From Clostridia bacterium (GTDB taxonomy: Bacteria; Bacillota; Clostridia; Oscillospirales; Acutalibacteraceae), in contig JAGALQ010000044.1 in assembly GCA_017625095.1 (NCBI GenBank), forward strand, positions 94,379 to 158,378: 64,000 nucleotides of DNA, in the 5' to 3' direction. This document shows positions 20,104-29,122 of this stretch, one piece after another; the stretch's first letter is position 1; each line of letters begins with the position of its first letter. A model generated the notes under the pieces. The model made no database searches, was not told the origin of the DNA, and was given only the letters and a program-made list of their open reading frames with translations. The position numbers and the translations under genes were made by a program.

Positions 20104-20871
20104 TTATTTGCTTGCTGCCTTAACGATTGCTGCAAAATCCTCAGCCTTGAGTGATGCACCGCCGATGAGACCGCCGTCAACATCGTACTGAGCAAGAAGC
20201 TCGTCAGCGTTCTTTGCGTTCATGCTGCCGCCGTACTGAACAACAATCTTGTCTGCTGCAGCCTTGCCGTAGAGCTCACCGATGAGAGCGCGGATTGCAC
20301 CGTTTACCTCGTTAGCCTGCTCTGCAGTAGCTGTGAGACCTGTGCCGATTGCCCAAACGGGCTCGTAAGCGATGATGATGTTGTCAAGCTCAGCCTCTGT
20401 AACACCGAGAAGAGCAACCTTAGTCTGCATACGAACGATTTCCATTGTGATGTTCTGCTCGCGCTCTTCCTTGAGCTCGCCTACGCAAAGGATAACCTTG
20501 AGGCCGTTGTCAAGAGCAGCTCTTACGCGCTTCTGAACGGTAACGTCTGTCTCGCCGAAGTACTGTCTGCGCTCGCTGTGACCGATAACAACGTACTCAA
20601 CGCCGATAGCCTTGAGCATGGGAGCGGAAACTTCGCCTGTGAATGCGCCGCTCTCTGCCCAGTGGCAGTTTTCAGCACCGATTTTGATGTTGGAGCCCTT
20701 TGCTGCTTCCATAGCTGCGAAGAGGTCGATATAGGGAACACAAGCAACAACGTCGCAATCTGCATCTGCAACGAGGGGCTTGATCTCGTTGATGAGAGCT
20801 GTTGCCTCAGCAGGAGTCTTATTCATTTTCCAGTTACCAGCGATAACTACTTTACGGAGATTCTTGTCCAT
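20104..20871 (-). CDS. tpiA: Triosephosphate isomerase
   Basis: TpiA interconverts dihydroxyacetone phosphate and glyceraldehyde 3-phosphate. The 255-residue TIM barrel has the catalytic Lys15 in GNWKMNK, His in VIGHSERR, the catalytic Glu in AYEPVWAIGTG, and the phosphate-binding YGGSM and GLIGGASL loops. AAAGGATG precedes the start. It sits between pgk and gpmI; a stable hairpin separates it from pgk and may adjust relative expression. Confidence 0.98.
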   Translation of the reverse strand: MDKNLRKVVIAGNWKMNKTPAEATALINEIKPLVADADCDVVACVPYIDLFAAMEAAKGSNIKIGAENCHWAESGAFTGEVSAPMLKAIGVEYVVIGHSERRQYFGETDVTVQKRVRAALDNGLKVILCVGELKEEREQNITMEIVRMQTKVALLGVTEAELDNIIIAYEPVWAIGTGLTATAEQANEVNGAIRALIGELYGKAAADKIVVQYGGSMNAKNADELLAQYDVDGGLIGGASLKAEDFAAIVKAASK

Positions 20872-20910
20872 TTTATAAACATCCTTTCAAAAAATTTAAT
20901 CAATATAACA

Positions 20911-20940
20911 TTGCCCGTGTACGTTGATATACACGGGCAA
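20911..20940 (-). terminator. Stable hairpin between pgk and tpiA
   Basis: TTGCCCGTGTA (20911-20921) pairs perfectly with TACACGGGCAA (20930-20940) 11 bp past the pgk stop. No T-run follows, so it may be an mRNA processing or stabilising element or a leaky terminator rather than a full stop. Confidence 0.55.
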
Positions 20941-20951
20941 ACGATGGTTAA

Positions 20952-22145
20952 TTATTTCTCGTTGAGAGCTGCAATGCCGGGAAGCTCTTTGCCTTCCATA
21001 TACTCGAGAGAAGCGCCGCCGCCTGTGGAGATGTGGCTCATCTTGTCAGCGAAGCCGAGCTTCTGAACAGCTGCTGCGCTGTCGCCGCCGCCGATGATGG
21101 AGATTGAGCCGGACTCTGCAACTGCGTTAGCAACTGCAACTGTACCTGCTGCGAAGTTCTCCCACTCGGAAACACCCATCGGGCCGTTCCAGATAACTGT
21201 GCCTGCACCCTTGATAGCGTTTGCGAACATTTCCTGAGTTCTGGGGCCGATGTCAAGACCCATCCAGCCTTCGGGGATATCGTCTGAATCAACGATCATT
21301 GCCTCTGTATCGGGAGCGTATTCCTTACCGACCTTGTTGTCTACGGGGATGAGGAAGTTAACGCCCTTTTCCTTAGCCTTAGCCATCATCTCGCCTGCAA
21401 GTTCAACCTTGTCAGCTTCAAGAAGTGATGTGCCGATGTTGTGGCCGAGGTACTTCATGAATGTGTATGCCATACCGCCGCCGACGATAAGTGTGTCAAC
21501 CTTGTCAAGAAGGTTTGTGATAACACCGATCTTGTCGGAAACCTTAGCGCCGCCGAGGATTGCAACGAAGGGACGCTGCGGATTCTCAAGAGCACCGCCG
21601 ATGAAGGAGATTTCCTTCTGGATGAGGTAGCCGCAGACAGCGGGGATGTAGTCTGCTACACCTGTTGTGGAGGAGTGAGCTCTGTGAGCTGAACCGAAAG
21701 CATCGTTTACGAAGATGTCAGCAAGAGAAGCAAATGCCTTGCTGAGTTCGGGATCGTTCTTTGTTTCGCCCTTCTCATAACGTACGTTTTCAAGAAGCAT
21801 AACGTCGCCGTCGTTGAGAGAAGCTGCAAGTGCCTGTGCGCTCTCGCCGACAACGTCAGTTGCCATCTTTACTTCCTTGCCGAGGAGCTCGGAAAGACGT
21901 GCTGCTACGGGAGCAAGTGAAAACTCGGGAACAACTTCACCCTTGGGTCTGCCGAGGTGAGAGCAAAGGATAACCTTTGCGTTGTTGTCAAGAAGATACT
22001 TGATTGTGGGGAGAGATGATACGATTCTCTTGTCACTTGTGATAACGCCGTCCTTAAGCGGAACGTTGAAATCGCAACGTACAAGAACTCTTTTGCCGCT
22101 GACCTGAATGTCTTCAACGGTCTTTTTGTTAAGTGCACTGCTCAT
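20952..22145 (-). CDS. pgk: Phosphoglycerate kinase
   Basis: Pgk makes ATP from 1,3-bisphosphoglycerate and ADP. The 397-residue protein has N-domain substrate residues ([30 protein letters not shown]) and the C-domain nucleotide site ([32 protein letters not shown]). It leads the minus-strand glycolysis cluster and is divergent from serC. A gap (glyceraldehyde-3-phosphate dehydrogenase) gene, often adjacent to pgk, is not in the window. Confidence 0.98.
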   Translation of the reverse strand: MSSALNKKTVEDIQVSGKRVLVRCDFNVPLKDGVITSDKRIVSSLPTIKYLLDNNAKVILCSHLGRPKGEVVPEFSLAPVAARLSELLGKEVKMATDVVGESAQALAASLNDGDVMLLENVRYEKGETKNDPELSKAFASLADIFVNDAFGSAHRAHSSTTGVADYIPAVCGYLIQKEISFIGGALENPQRPFVAILGGAKVSDKIGVITNLLDKVDTLIVGGGMAYTFMKYLGHNIGTSLLEADKVELAGEMMAKAKEKGVNFLIPVDNKVGKEYAPDTEAMIVDSDDIPEGWMGLDIGPRTQEMFANAIKGAGTVIWNGPMGVSEWENFAAGTVAVANAVAESGSISIIGGGDSAAAVQKLGFADKMSHISTGGGASLEYMEGKELPGIAALNEK

Positions 22146-22222
22146 TGTTACTGGACATCCTTTCTGATGTATATATTACTTATTTTGTTGATGAAATTTA
22201 GGGCGGAAGTTTCGCCTGTAAT

Positions 22223-22251
22223 ATTCTATACCAAAATTAAATTATTTTCAA
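22223..22251 (-). promoter_or_regulatory. Predicted promoter of pgk-tpiA-gpmI
   Basis: On the minus strand TTGAAA (22246-22251), 17-bp spacer, TAGAAT (22223-22228), about 75 bp upstream of pgk. Confidence 0.6.
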
Positions 22252-22334
22252 CATATAATTGTTGCAGTTTTTCGGGCGATAATTACAGCTTTTTGTTGAA
22301 TTTGCCAAGATTTTCATTTTACAAAAATTATTCC

Positions 22335-22364
22335 TTGACATTGACAAAATTGAGTGCATATAAT
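22335..22364 (+). promoter_or_regulatory. Predicted promoter of serC-serA
   Basis: TTGACA (22335-22340), 18-bp spacer, TATAAT (22359-22364): consensus hexamers. The start site would be near 22371. Confidence 0.8.
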
Positions 22365-22405
22365 AGTTCGTATATAAATTGACCCATTATCAGGAGGTTT
22401 ATTCA

Positions 22406-23488
22406 ATGGCAAGAGTTTATAATTTTTCAGCGGGTCCGTCAATGCTTCCGGAATCCGTTCTCAACAGAGCTGCAGCAGAAATGCTCGACTATAAGGGCAG
22501 CGGTCAGTCCGTAATGGAAATGTCCCATCGCTCAAAGGTCTTTATGCAGATTGCTTCAGAAACAGAAGCTCTTTTCCGCGAGGTTCTGGGTGTGCCGGAT
22601 AACTACAAAGTCCTCTTCCTCCAGGGCGGCGCATCAACTCAGTTCGCAGCAATTCCCCTCAACTTTATGAACGGCAACAAGAAGGCTGATTATGTTCTCA
22701 CAGGTCAGTTTGCAACAAAGGCTTACAAAGAGGCCTGCAAGTACGGCGACGTACGCGTGGTTGCAAGCTCAAAAGAGGACACATTCTCATATATCCCCAA
22801 GCTTGAAAAATCAGATTTCGATCCCGAAGCTGACTACGTATATGTCTGCTTCAACAACACCATCTTCGGCACAACCTACAAGTACATCCCCGACACAGGC
22901 GATGTTCCGCTTATTGCCGACGTTTCATCCTGCTTCCTTTCAGAGCCTATGGATGTTACAAAATTCGGTCTTATCTACGGCGGCGCACAGAAGAATATCG
23001 GTCCTGCAGGTCTGACAGTTGTTATCGTTCGTGAGGATCTTCTCGGCAATGCAAGAGATTACACTCCCGCAATGCTCAACTATAAGGAGATGGCTGACAA
23101 CGATTCAATGTACAACACACCTCCCTGCTACTCAATCTACATCTGCAAGCTTGTTCTTGAGTGGATCAAGAGCATCGGCGGTCTCGAGGCTATGAAGGAG
23201 CGCAATGCTGCAAAGGCAAAGCTTCTTTACGACTTCCTTGATTCAAGCAAGCTCTTCAAGAACGGTGTCAATAAAGAAGACCGTTCAATGATGAACGTAA
23301 CATTCGTTACAGGCAGCGATGAGCTCGATGCAAAGTTTGTCAAAGAGGCAACTGAGGCAGGTCTTGTCAACCTCAAGGGTCACCGCTCTGTCGGCGGTAT
23401 GCGTGCTTCCATCTACAATGCAATGCCCTATGAGGGTGTTGAGAAGCTCGTAGAGTTTATGGCACAGTTCGAAAAAGATAACGCATAA
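22406..23488 (+). CDS. serC: Phosphoserine aminotransferase
   Basis: SerC converts 3-phosphohydroxypyruvate and glutamate to phosphoserine and 2-oxoglutarate, the second step of serine synthesis. The 360-residue frame begins with the family's NFSAGPSMLP and has the PLP-binding Lys196 in YGGAQKNIGPAG; ADVSSCFLSEP and HRSVGGMRASIYNA are conserved substrate and cofactor contacts. The ATG at 22406 follows AGGAGG by 8 nt. serA starts 12 bp downstream, so the two steps are co-transcribed. Confidence 0.97.
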   Translation: MARVYNFSAGPSMLPESVLNRAAAEMLDYKGSGQSVMEMSHRSKVFMQIASETEALFREVLGVPDNYKVLFLQGGASTQFAAIPLNFMNGNKKADYVLTGQFATKAYKEACKYGDVRVVASSKEDTFSYIPKLEKSDFDPEADYVYVCFNNTIFGTTYKYIPDTGDVPLIADVSSCFLSEPMDVTKFGLIYGGAQKNIGPAGLTVVIVREDLLGNARDYTPAMLNYKEMADNDSMYNTPPCYSIYICKLVLEWIKSIGGLEAMKERNAAKAKLLYDFLDSSKLFKNGVNKEDRSMMNVTFVTGSDELDAKFVKEATEAGLVNLKGHRSVGGMRASIYNAMPYEGVEKLVEFMAQFEKDNA

Positions 23489-23500
23489 AAGGTGATTAAA

Positions 23501-24637
23501 ATGTATAATATTCTTACTCTCAACAAAATCGCAGCCTGTGGCACAGACAGACTCGGTGACAACTATAAGGTCGCTGACGATGTTCAGGCACCCGATGCGA
23601 TAATGGTACGCTCCGCAGCAATGCACGATATGGAGTTTGATGCAAACACAGTTGCTGTTGCACGTGCTGGCGCAGGTGTAAACAACATTCCGCTTGATAA
23701 GTGCACAGAAAAGGGTATCGTTGTTTTTAACACACCCGGTGCTAACGCAAACGCAGTTAAAGAGCTTGTTCTCTGCGGTCTTTTCCTCTCTTCCAGAAGA
23801 ATTCCCGCAGCTATTGACTGGTGCAAGACTCTCAAGGGCGAGGGTGCAAACGTTTCCAAGCTCGTAGAAAAAGGCAAGTCACAGTTTGTCGGCCCCGAAA
23901 TTATGGGCAAGACTCTCGGCGTTATCGGTCTCGGCGCAATCGGTGCAAAGGTTGCTAACGCAGCAGTTGCACTCGGTATGGATGTTGTCGGTTACGATGC
24001 ATTCCTCAGCGATGCAGCAGCAGCTGCTCTCGCATCAGAGGTTAAGGTTGTTTCAAGCCTTGACGAGGTTTATGCAGCATCCGATTATGTTTCGCTCCAC
24101 CTTCCCTGCAACGACAGCACAAGAGGTATGATCAACGCTGATACATTCTCAAAGATGAAGGACAGCGTACGTATCCTCAACTTCGCACGCGGTGAGCTTG
24201 TTGATAACGCAGCTGTTATTGATGCACTCGCAAGCGGTAAGTGTGCAGCTTACGTTACAGATTTCCCGACTGATGAGCAGATTGGTGTTGACGGTGTTGT
24301 TGCAATGCCTCACCTCGGTGCTTCAACTCCCGAGTCAGAGGATAACTGTGCTGTTATGGCAGCAGATGAAATCAAGGCTTACCTTGAAAAGGGTGAGATC
24401 GTAAATTCTGTCAACGTGCCTGCAATGCGCCTTGCAGCTCCTGCAGGTAAGCGTGTCTGCGTAATCCACGCAGAGTCTGCTTTTGCTGATGTTGTTGCCG
24501 CTATGGAGGGCAGCACGGCAAACGTAAACACAGCTTCACGCAAGGGCGTTTCTTACACTGTTGCCGATATGACAGGCGACTGTGCAGATAAGCTCGCTGA
24601 TGTTGATGGTGTCTACAGAGTCAGAGTTATCGGTTGA
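23501..24637 (+). CDS. serA: D-3-phosphoglycerate dehydrogenase
   Basis: SerA oxidises 3-phosphoglycerate with NAD+, the first step of serine synthesis. The 378-residue enzyme has the D-2-hydroxyacid dehydrogenase Rossmann motif GVIGLGAIG, catalytic Arg in LNFARGELVDN and catalytic His in MPHLGASTPESEDN. The short C-terminal ~65 residues look like a small ACT-type domain for serine feedback. The ATG at 23501 follows AAAGGTGA. Its pairing with serC next to lower-glycolysis genes fits a 3-phosphoglycerate branch point. Confidence 0.96.
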   Translation: MYNILTLNKIAACGTDRLGDNYKVADDVQAPDAIMVRSAAMHDMEFDANTVAVARAGAGVNNIPLDKCTEKGIVVFNTPGANANAVKELVLCGLFLSSRRIPAAIDWCKTLKGEGANVSKLVEKGKSQFVGPEIMGKTLGVIGLGAIGAKVANAAVALGMDVVGYDAFLSDAAAAALASEVKVVSSLDEVYAASDYVSLHLPCNDSTRGMINADTFSKMKDSVRILNFARGELVDNAAVIDALASGKCAAYVTDFPTDEQIGVDGVVAMPHLGASTPESEDNCAVMAADEIKAYLEKGEIVNSVNVPAMRLAAPAGKRVCVIHAESAFADVVAAMEGSTANVNTASRKGVSYTVADMTGDCADKLADVDGVYRVRVIG

Positions 24638-24657
24638 ATCTGATATTGTAATCTATA

Positions 24658-24704
24658 AAAAGCAACTCCTGTGGCAGGGTCAAACCGCCGCAGGAGTTTT
24701 TGCT
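24658..24704 (+). terminator. Terminator of serC-serA
   Basis: AACTCCTGTGGC (24664-24675) pairs with GCCGCAGGAGTT (24687-24698) with one G-T pair, then TTTTTGCTT. It also abuts the end of the convergent lipoprotein gene. Confidence 0.88.
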
Positions 24705-26260
24705 TATTCACTTTCTGATATTGATCCGAATACGTTACCGCCGTTTTTTACAACAAATTCGTCAGTTAGTTCCACAGAGCCTTCGTTATTGTCATCAGGC
24801 TTATCTTTTGGGATTCTGTCGGGATGTTCAGGCGGAGTCATATCGTCAGGCTTTTCCGGTGGTTCAAAGCCTTCAGACGGTTCTTCAGGTGGCTTGAATC
24901 CTTGCGGATGCGTTTCGCCTTCAGGCATTGGAGGTTGATTTCCTTCGATCATTTCAGGCGGTGTCATACCTTCGGGCATCTGCGGTCTGCCGAACATATT
25001 TCCGCTTTGTCCTGCAAGTTGAATTCCGTTGCTGAAAAGTGTATATGTACCTTCCTTTAATTCGGGGCTGCTGAAAATCAGAACAGAGTATGAGTTGACG
25101 GGAGTTTCTTCAAAAACAGTTTTTTCGTTCTGATCTTTAAGTATAACGGTTTCATTGCCCGTCTGTTTTTGTGCAAAGTTAAATACTGCGTAATTCTGTC
25201 CGCCATCTGCAAATCTGTCGATCATATGACCGCTTGCAATAACCGTTCCGCCGTTTATGTGAATACCCATATCCGAATCAATGCCTGCATCGGCACTGTC
25301 TGAACAAGCATAGGCCTTAACTGTTCCGCCGTTGATTACAAGCCAACCGTTTGAATCGATACCGTCACCTTCACCGGTTGTGCCTGTAACCTCAATTGTC
25401 AGCTTGCCGCCGTTTATCGTTGTTACGGAAACACCGTCTTCGTTGGTATTGATTCCGTCATTGCCCGATTTTATGTTGATGTTGCCGCTATTGACAGTCA
25501 GGTGCATTTCACTGTCCATACCTTCATTTTCGGCATTTATGTTAAGCACACCTGTGCCTTGTTTACCGCCGCTGACGTTCATAGTCATCTTTGAGTAAAA
25601 AGCACCATCGTATTTGTGAAGTTTCTCTGCATCCTCTACCTCGGTATTGTCATCGTTGAGTACAACGGTTTCGGGTTTGTAAATTCGTTCAACGTAAGAG
25701 CCGTTTACCGTGTTGACCGTGCCGTCTTCGATAATAACGTTTGCACCGGCGGCAGACGTATCTACATCCTTTGTTGCTTCTTCGCCTGCGCATTCATAAA
25801 CGTTATAGAAAATAACTGCAGGAGCAACCGAGCAGGATATTTCGGCACCGTTTAGAATCAGTGTAACAGTTGCTTCAGGATTGTTTTTTGCGTCTTCGCC
25901 AAGGTCAACGGCAATCTGACCTTTTGTCAATGTGCCGCTTAAGACATATGTACCTGCCTTGGTGATATGTACAACCGTGTGTTCCGAGGCTTCTTCAGCA
26001 GAATGTGCATCTTTTTCAGAGCCTTCACCGTAGGTGAAATCCTTGCCGGATTCATAGTAGATAATATCATTTGCGGTATATACCGCATCAGCAGGGTTGT
26101 TGCTGACGGTGGTGTTGTCGGTGGTAATACCACTGTCACTCAGCACAATTTCGGTTGCGCCGACCGGTATACTGCTGCTTGTGTCAACAGGCGGCTTACT
26201 GCATGCTGTAAAAGACAGTAGAATAACAAGTGCCATTACTGTTGCCTTGAATGCTTTCAT
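24704..26260 (-). CDS. Cthe_2159-like carbohydrate-binding lipoprotein
   Basis: A 518-residue lipoprotein: signal peptide with lipobox SFTAC and lipidated Cys20, then a right-handed beta-helix-like domain rich in NGG/SGN turns (KSGNDGINTNEDG, TINGGKLTIEV, GDGIDSNGWLVINGGT, DSDMGIHINGGT). This matches the Cthe_2159 family, whose founding member binds cellulose and acidic sugars and resembles polysaccharide lyases. A Pro/Glu-rich stretch (about residues 425-485) follows, possibly spanning cell wall, before a short C-terminal tail. AGGAAAGGATG precedes the start. A sugar-binding role is likely; enzyme activity is unproven. Confidence 0.82.
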   Translation of the reverse strand: MKAFKATVMALVILLSFTACSKPPVDTSSSIPVGATEIVLSDSGITTDNTTVSNNPADAVYTANDIIYYESGKDFTYGEGSEKDAHSAEEASEHTVVHITKAGTYVLSGTLTKGQIAVDLGEDAKNNPEATVTLILNGAEISCSVAPAVIFYNVYECAGEEATKDVDTSAAGANVIIEDGTVNTVNGSYVERIYKPETVVLNDDNTEVEDAEKLHKYDGAFYSKMTMNVSGGKQGTGVLNINAENEGMDSEMHLTVNSGNINIKSGNDGINTNEDGVSVTTINGGKLTIEVTGTTGEGDGIDSNGWLVINGGTVKAYACSDSADAGIDSDMGIHINGGTVIASGHMIDRFADGGQNYAVFNFAQKQTGNETVILKDQNEKTVFEETPVNSYSVLIFSSPELKEGTYTLFSNGIQLAGQSGNMFGRPQMPEGMTPPEMIEGNQPPMPEGETHPQGFKPPEEPSEGFEPPEKPDDMTPPEHPDRIPKDKPDDNNEGSVELTDEFVVKNGGNVFGSISESE

Positions 26261-26384
26261 ATAATCATCCTTTCCTGATGTTCGTTTAAATGATATCTGA
26301 ATACTTTTATACTTTTTTGAACTTTTTGTAAAAAGGTATACTGCAAAATATGTTATTTCTGTGTCAGTTTTGTTTCAGATTATA

Positions 26385-26417
26385 AAAAGCTCCTTGTTAC
26401 CGTAACAAGGAGCTTTT
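26385..26417 (-). terminator. Terminator of the second HTH regulator gene
   Basis: AAAAGCTCCTTGTTAC pairs perfectly with GTAACAAGGAGCTTTT, with a T-run on the minus strand. Confidence 0.92.
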
Positions 26418-26423
26418 GGTGGC

Positions 26424-27200
26424 TTAATTCTCTTTCATTCTTTTTATCTGTTTTCTGAAATAGTCCGAATAAACGTCGTTGAAATTCGGGTGATTCATAA
26501 TCTTTAACAGCTCAAGTGCCTTTTCGGTTTCAGCTATTGCCTCATCGGTTTCATTGTTTGCCTCGTAGCATTCCGCGAGCTTCCACATCATCTGAAGCAG
26601 GTTTTCAAACGAAATCCACTTTTGTTTTTCGGCTGCATTTCTCTTCGGTTCACCATCTAGAAGGAATGCAATTTCCGTAAGTTTTGTGAAATAGATTTCG
26701 GGAATCTGCTCTATTGCATTCTCTGCGCTTTTAAGATCACCTTTCTTTTTGTAAGCGTAGGCAAGAAATCTGAAAGCATCATACTTGACCTCACTGTCAA
26801 GTGTTCTCTCAACAAGCCTTGATGCAATTTCAATCGTTTCGTCAGGGTCGGTTACAACATAGAGAATATTATTGAGAATAATGTCGTTTTCGGGATATGT
26901 TTTAAGCCCTTCTTCGAGTATGGCTCTGCTTTTTTCAGGATCACTTTCGCGATATTTGTAAGCCTCATAGGTGATTATTTCGATTGCTTCTTCTTTTCCC
27001 GCAAGGCTGAAGTCGAAAAGCTCATCCATTGAAACTCCGAAATAGTTCGCCAGTATCGGTGCAAGCGTTATGTCGGGCAGAGCGATGTTGTTTTCCCATT
27101 TGCTTACTGCCTGAAAAGAGATGCCTATTGCGTTTGCCAGCTGTTCCTGTGTTATTCCTCTCGCTTTTCTCAACTGTTTGATTTTATTTCCGATGTTCAT
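26424..27200 (-). CDS. XRE-family HTH regulator with TPR-like C-terminal region
   Basis: A 258-residue protein with a Cro/C1-type HTH at residues about 3-58 (IGNKIKQLRKARGITQEQLA, FQAVSKWENNIALPDITLAP), then helical repeats with TPR-like spacing (EEGLKTYPENDIILNN, RFLAYAYKKKGDLKSAENAI). The layout parallels the regulator at 17.1 kb, but the protein is shorter and its DNA is not repeat-flanked. The ATG at 27200 follows GGTGA. A small inverted repeat lies between its -35 and -10, suggesting autoregulation. Confidence 0.83.
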   Translation of the reverse strand: MNIGNKIKQLRKARGITQEQLANAIGISFQAVSKWENNIALPDITLAPILANYFGVSMDELFDFSLAGKEEAIEIITYEAYKYRESDPEKSRAILEEGLKTYPENDIILNNILYVVTDPDETIEIASRLVERTLDSEVKYDAFRFLAYAYKKKGDLKSAENAIEQIPEIYFTKLTEIAFLLDGEPKRNAAEKQKWISFENLLQMMWKLAECYEANNETDEAIAETEKALELLKIMNHPNFNDVYSDYFRKQIKRMKEN

Positions 27201-27231
27201 TGTTTTTTCACCGCCGTGTTTTGATACCTGA

Positions 27232-27260
27232 ACTATAACACAGGTTCTGTGCTTAAACAA
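27232..27260 (-). promoter_or_regulatory. Promoter with internal CACAG/CTGTG operator
   Basis: On the minus strand TTGTTT (27255-27260), 17-bp spacer, TATAGT (27232-27237). The spacer contains CACAG-GTT-CTGTG (27239-27251), a perfect 5-bp inverted repeat placed where a repressor would block polymerase. Confidence 0.55.
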
Positions 27261-27354
27261 TAACATATAAAGTGACGTTTTTCAACTGCAGGTTGAATGG
27301 CGCGAAACATTAAACCGCCGATATGCAACTAATATCGGCGGTTTTGATATGTCA

Positions 27355-28200
27355 TTATACAATTTCAAGAGAATTTTCGGTTTCTTTTATCTCAAAAAAT
27401 GCAGGTCTTTCATCAGGCTGACCGTTTGGTCTGTGAAGTGAGAGCATAAGCTTACCTTCAAGGCTTGTGAAAATCATTCCGTGTCCGCCGTCTTTATCAA
27501 AAAGCGTGGGCAGATGTGACCATTTGCCGCTTATTTTGCCGTTGTCGGATGCCGCAACGCACTGCAGATACCCGTTGAAGCAGGTAGACCATATCATAAG
27601 CAGCTTGCCGTCAACTTTTCTGTAAAGGAACGGTCCGTCTGTAACGTTGTGGTCTTTTTCGGTAGCTTCACGCTTGAGAAAAGAGCTTGCCTTAAAAATC
27701 TCAACAGGCTCGGTTACGGCTTCCTTGAGGTCGGAAGAGAGCTGAATATAGTTTATTGTGCCGTCGAGAATCTGTGTGTGCTCGTGACAAAATACGCAGT
27801 AGGGGATACCGTCTTCAATATAGAGTGTGCCGTCAAGGCATTCCCAAGCGTCGGGTGTTATTGCCTTGCCTGTAAGCGGCACGAATTTTCCTTCGGGACT
27901 GTCGCTGACGAGAATGTATGTGCCTCTGAGTCCGTTTTCTTTGGTGAACGTCACAAGCATATAGAATCTGTCGCCGAAGCTGTGCACTTCGGGTGCCCAG
28001 TTGACACCGCGGTTGAGACCGTGCTTGTTGCTGTCAAAAACCTCAATCGGGTCAGACCAGTTTTCAAGGTCAGTACCGATGTATACGTCAACACCGCCTA
28101 CACCATAGCCGAAGCTTTTGGCTCTTGTGCCGTACATATAATACTTGCCGTCGTGCACAAGTATGAAAGGGTCACGGATGTGGATATCGCAATTCTTCAT
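27355..28200 (-). CDS. GH43-like five-bladed beta-propeller glycosidase
   Basis: A 281-residue intracellular protein resembling glycoside hydrolase family 43: N-terminal IRDPFILVHDGKYYMYGT with the likely general-base Asp, a central VNWAPEVHSFGDRFYM, and repeated blade strands. Family members remove arabinose, xylose or related residues. I start at the ATG at 28200 because AGGGAGAA lies 7 nt upstream; the upstream stop is 2 nt away, so it is coupled to the IolB-like gene. No signal peptide, so the substrate is probably imported oligosaccharide. Confidence 0.8.
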   Translation of the reverse strand: MKNCDIHIRDPFILVHDGKYYMYGTRAKSFGYGVGGVDVYIGTDLENWSDPIEVFDSNKHGLNRGVNWAPEVHSFGDRFYMLVTFTKENGLRGTYILVSDSPEGKFVPLTGKAITPDAWECLDGTLYIEDGIPYCVFCHEHTQILDGTINYIQLSSDLKEAVTEPVEIFKASSFLKREATEKDHNVTDGPFLYRKVDGKLLMIWSTCFNGYLQCVAASDNGKISGKWSHLPTLFDKDGGHGMIFTSLEGKLMLSLHRPNGQPDERPAFFEIKETENSLEIV

Positions 28201-28202
28201 TG

Positions 28203-28976
28203 TCAGTTCTCCCTTGTCAGCCATTCGTGCTCGGGTGCATAGAATCTTGTTGTCTTATACCATGGGTCATTTTCAAGGTGACGGATCATCCATACGTAGC
28301 ACATTTCATAGCCGGGTGCAACAACCTGCTGGTGGTCGTTACCGTCAGTTATGCAAGCAACAGAGCCGTGTATGCTCTTGAATACGTTGTCACCTATAAA
28401 GCAGGCACCAAAGCCCTGCGGCTTATCGAATTGATAATAGTAAACTTCGGGCTGCGGATGATGGTGGGGAGGGTAACTTGACCATTTGCCCGGCTGATTG
28501 AATACTTCGCCGAGCACCATGTTTGAGTAAGGTGCGTTGTCATAATCGAAAAGTGTTGAACAGATTCTGTGACCTGTGCCGCCCCATTGACCTTTGCCGA
28601 ACTCCTGATAAAGGCACATATCGGGTGTGTAGAAAACAGGCTCAAAATCACGTTCGTTATCTGTCTGCTGAATAAGTATTTCCGTACCCTCTGACGCTGT
28701 AATGCTTACCTTTGTGTTTCTCGGTACGTGAAGGCAGTAGGGTGTCTTCTCAAACGGATCGCGGCGTGACATTTTTTCTGTTCTGCCGTTCCATGATATT
28801 GCTGCGTTGCCTCTCTGAATCAGAAAGGCGGTTTCGCATTCGACGTCAAGTATTTCAAAAGTTTCGTTTTCTTTGAATCTCTTAACTATGATAGTCATAA
28901 GCATTTCTGCATTTTTGCCGCCCATTTCGCAAAGGGTGAGTATACCGTCGCTGTTAAATTCAGGGTAATCGAACAT
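28203..28976 (-). CDS. IolB-like 5-deoxy-glucuronate isomerase family protein
   Basis: A 257-residue two-cupin protein of the KduI/IolB family. The metal-binding HHHPQPE (171-177) in a SYPPHHHPQPEVYYYQF context is the IolB hallmark; a later His in DGNDHQQVVAPGYEMCYVW fits the second metal ligand set. IolB isomerises 5-deoxy-glucuronate in inositol breakdown. The start at 28976 is set by the promoter just upstream; any start further upstream would precede transcription. It is about 20 kb from iolGDE and is paired with a GH43-like gene, so a different uronate-like substrate is possible. Confidence 0.82.
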   Translation of the reverse strand: MFDYPEFNSDGILTLCEMGGKNAEMLMTIIVKRFKENETFEILDVECETAFLIQRGNAAISWNGRTEKMSRRDPFEKTPYCLHVPRNTKVSITASEGTEILIQQTDNERDFEPVFYTPDMCLYQEFGKGQWGGTGHRICSTLFDYDNAPYSNMVLGEVFNQPGKWSSYPPHHHPQPEVYYYQFDKPQGFGACFIGDNVFKSIHGSVACITDGNDHQQVVAPGYEMCYVWMIRHLENDPWYKTTRFYAPEHEWLTREN

Positions 28977-29016
28977 TGTTATCAGATCCTTAAATGTATT
29001 TTGGTTTCCGCTTTTT

Positions 29017-29045
29017 AGTATAATATCATATCTTTTGCAAGTCAA
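29017..29045 (-). promoter_or_regulatory. Promoter of the IolB-like / GH43-like operon
   Basis: On the minus strand TTGACT (29040-29045), 17-bp spacer, TATACT (29017-29022). Confidence 0.8.
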
Positions 29046-29060
29046 TAGACTGAAACTCAC

Positions 29061-29089
29061 TTGAATTTCTTTTTTTCTTTTGGTAGAAT
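29061..29089 (+). promoter_or_regulatory. Promoter of the divergent GH43-like gene
   Basis: TTGAAT (29061-29066), 17-bp spacer, TAGAAT (29084-29089). Its -35 is 15 bp from that of the opposite promoter. Confidence 0.72.
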
Positions 29090-29122
29090 CTGAGTTAACA
29101 ACAAATTCTGGAGAGTGAAAAG

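Noticed and set aside
22165-22405. Serine- or T-box-type riboswitch upstream of serC
   Set aside because: The predicted transcript leader is only about 35 nt, too short for a T-box or known riboswitch.
28976-29060. Upstream extension of the IolB-like gene
   Set aside because: An open frame extends upstream, but it runs through the predicted -10 and -35 elements, so those codons would not be transcribed from that promoter.
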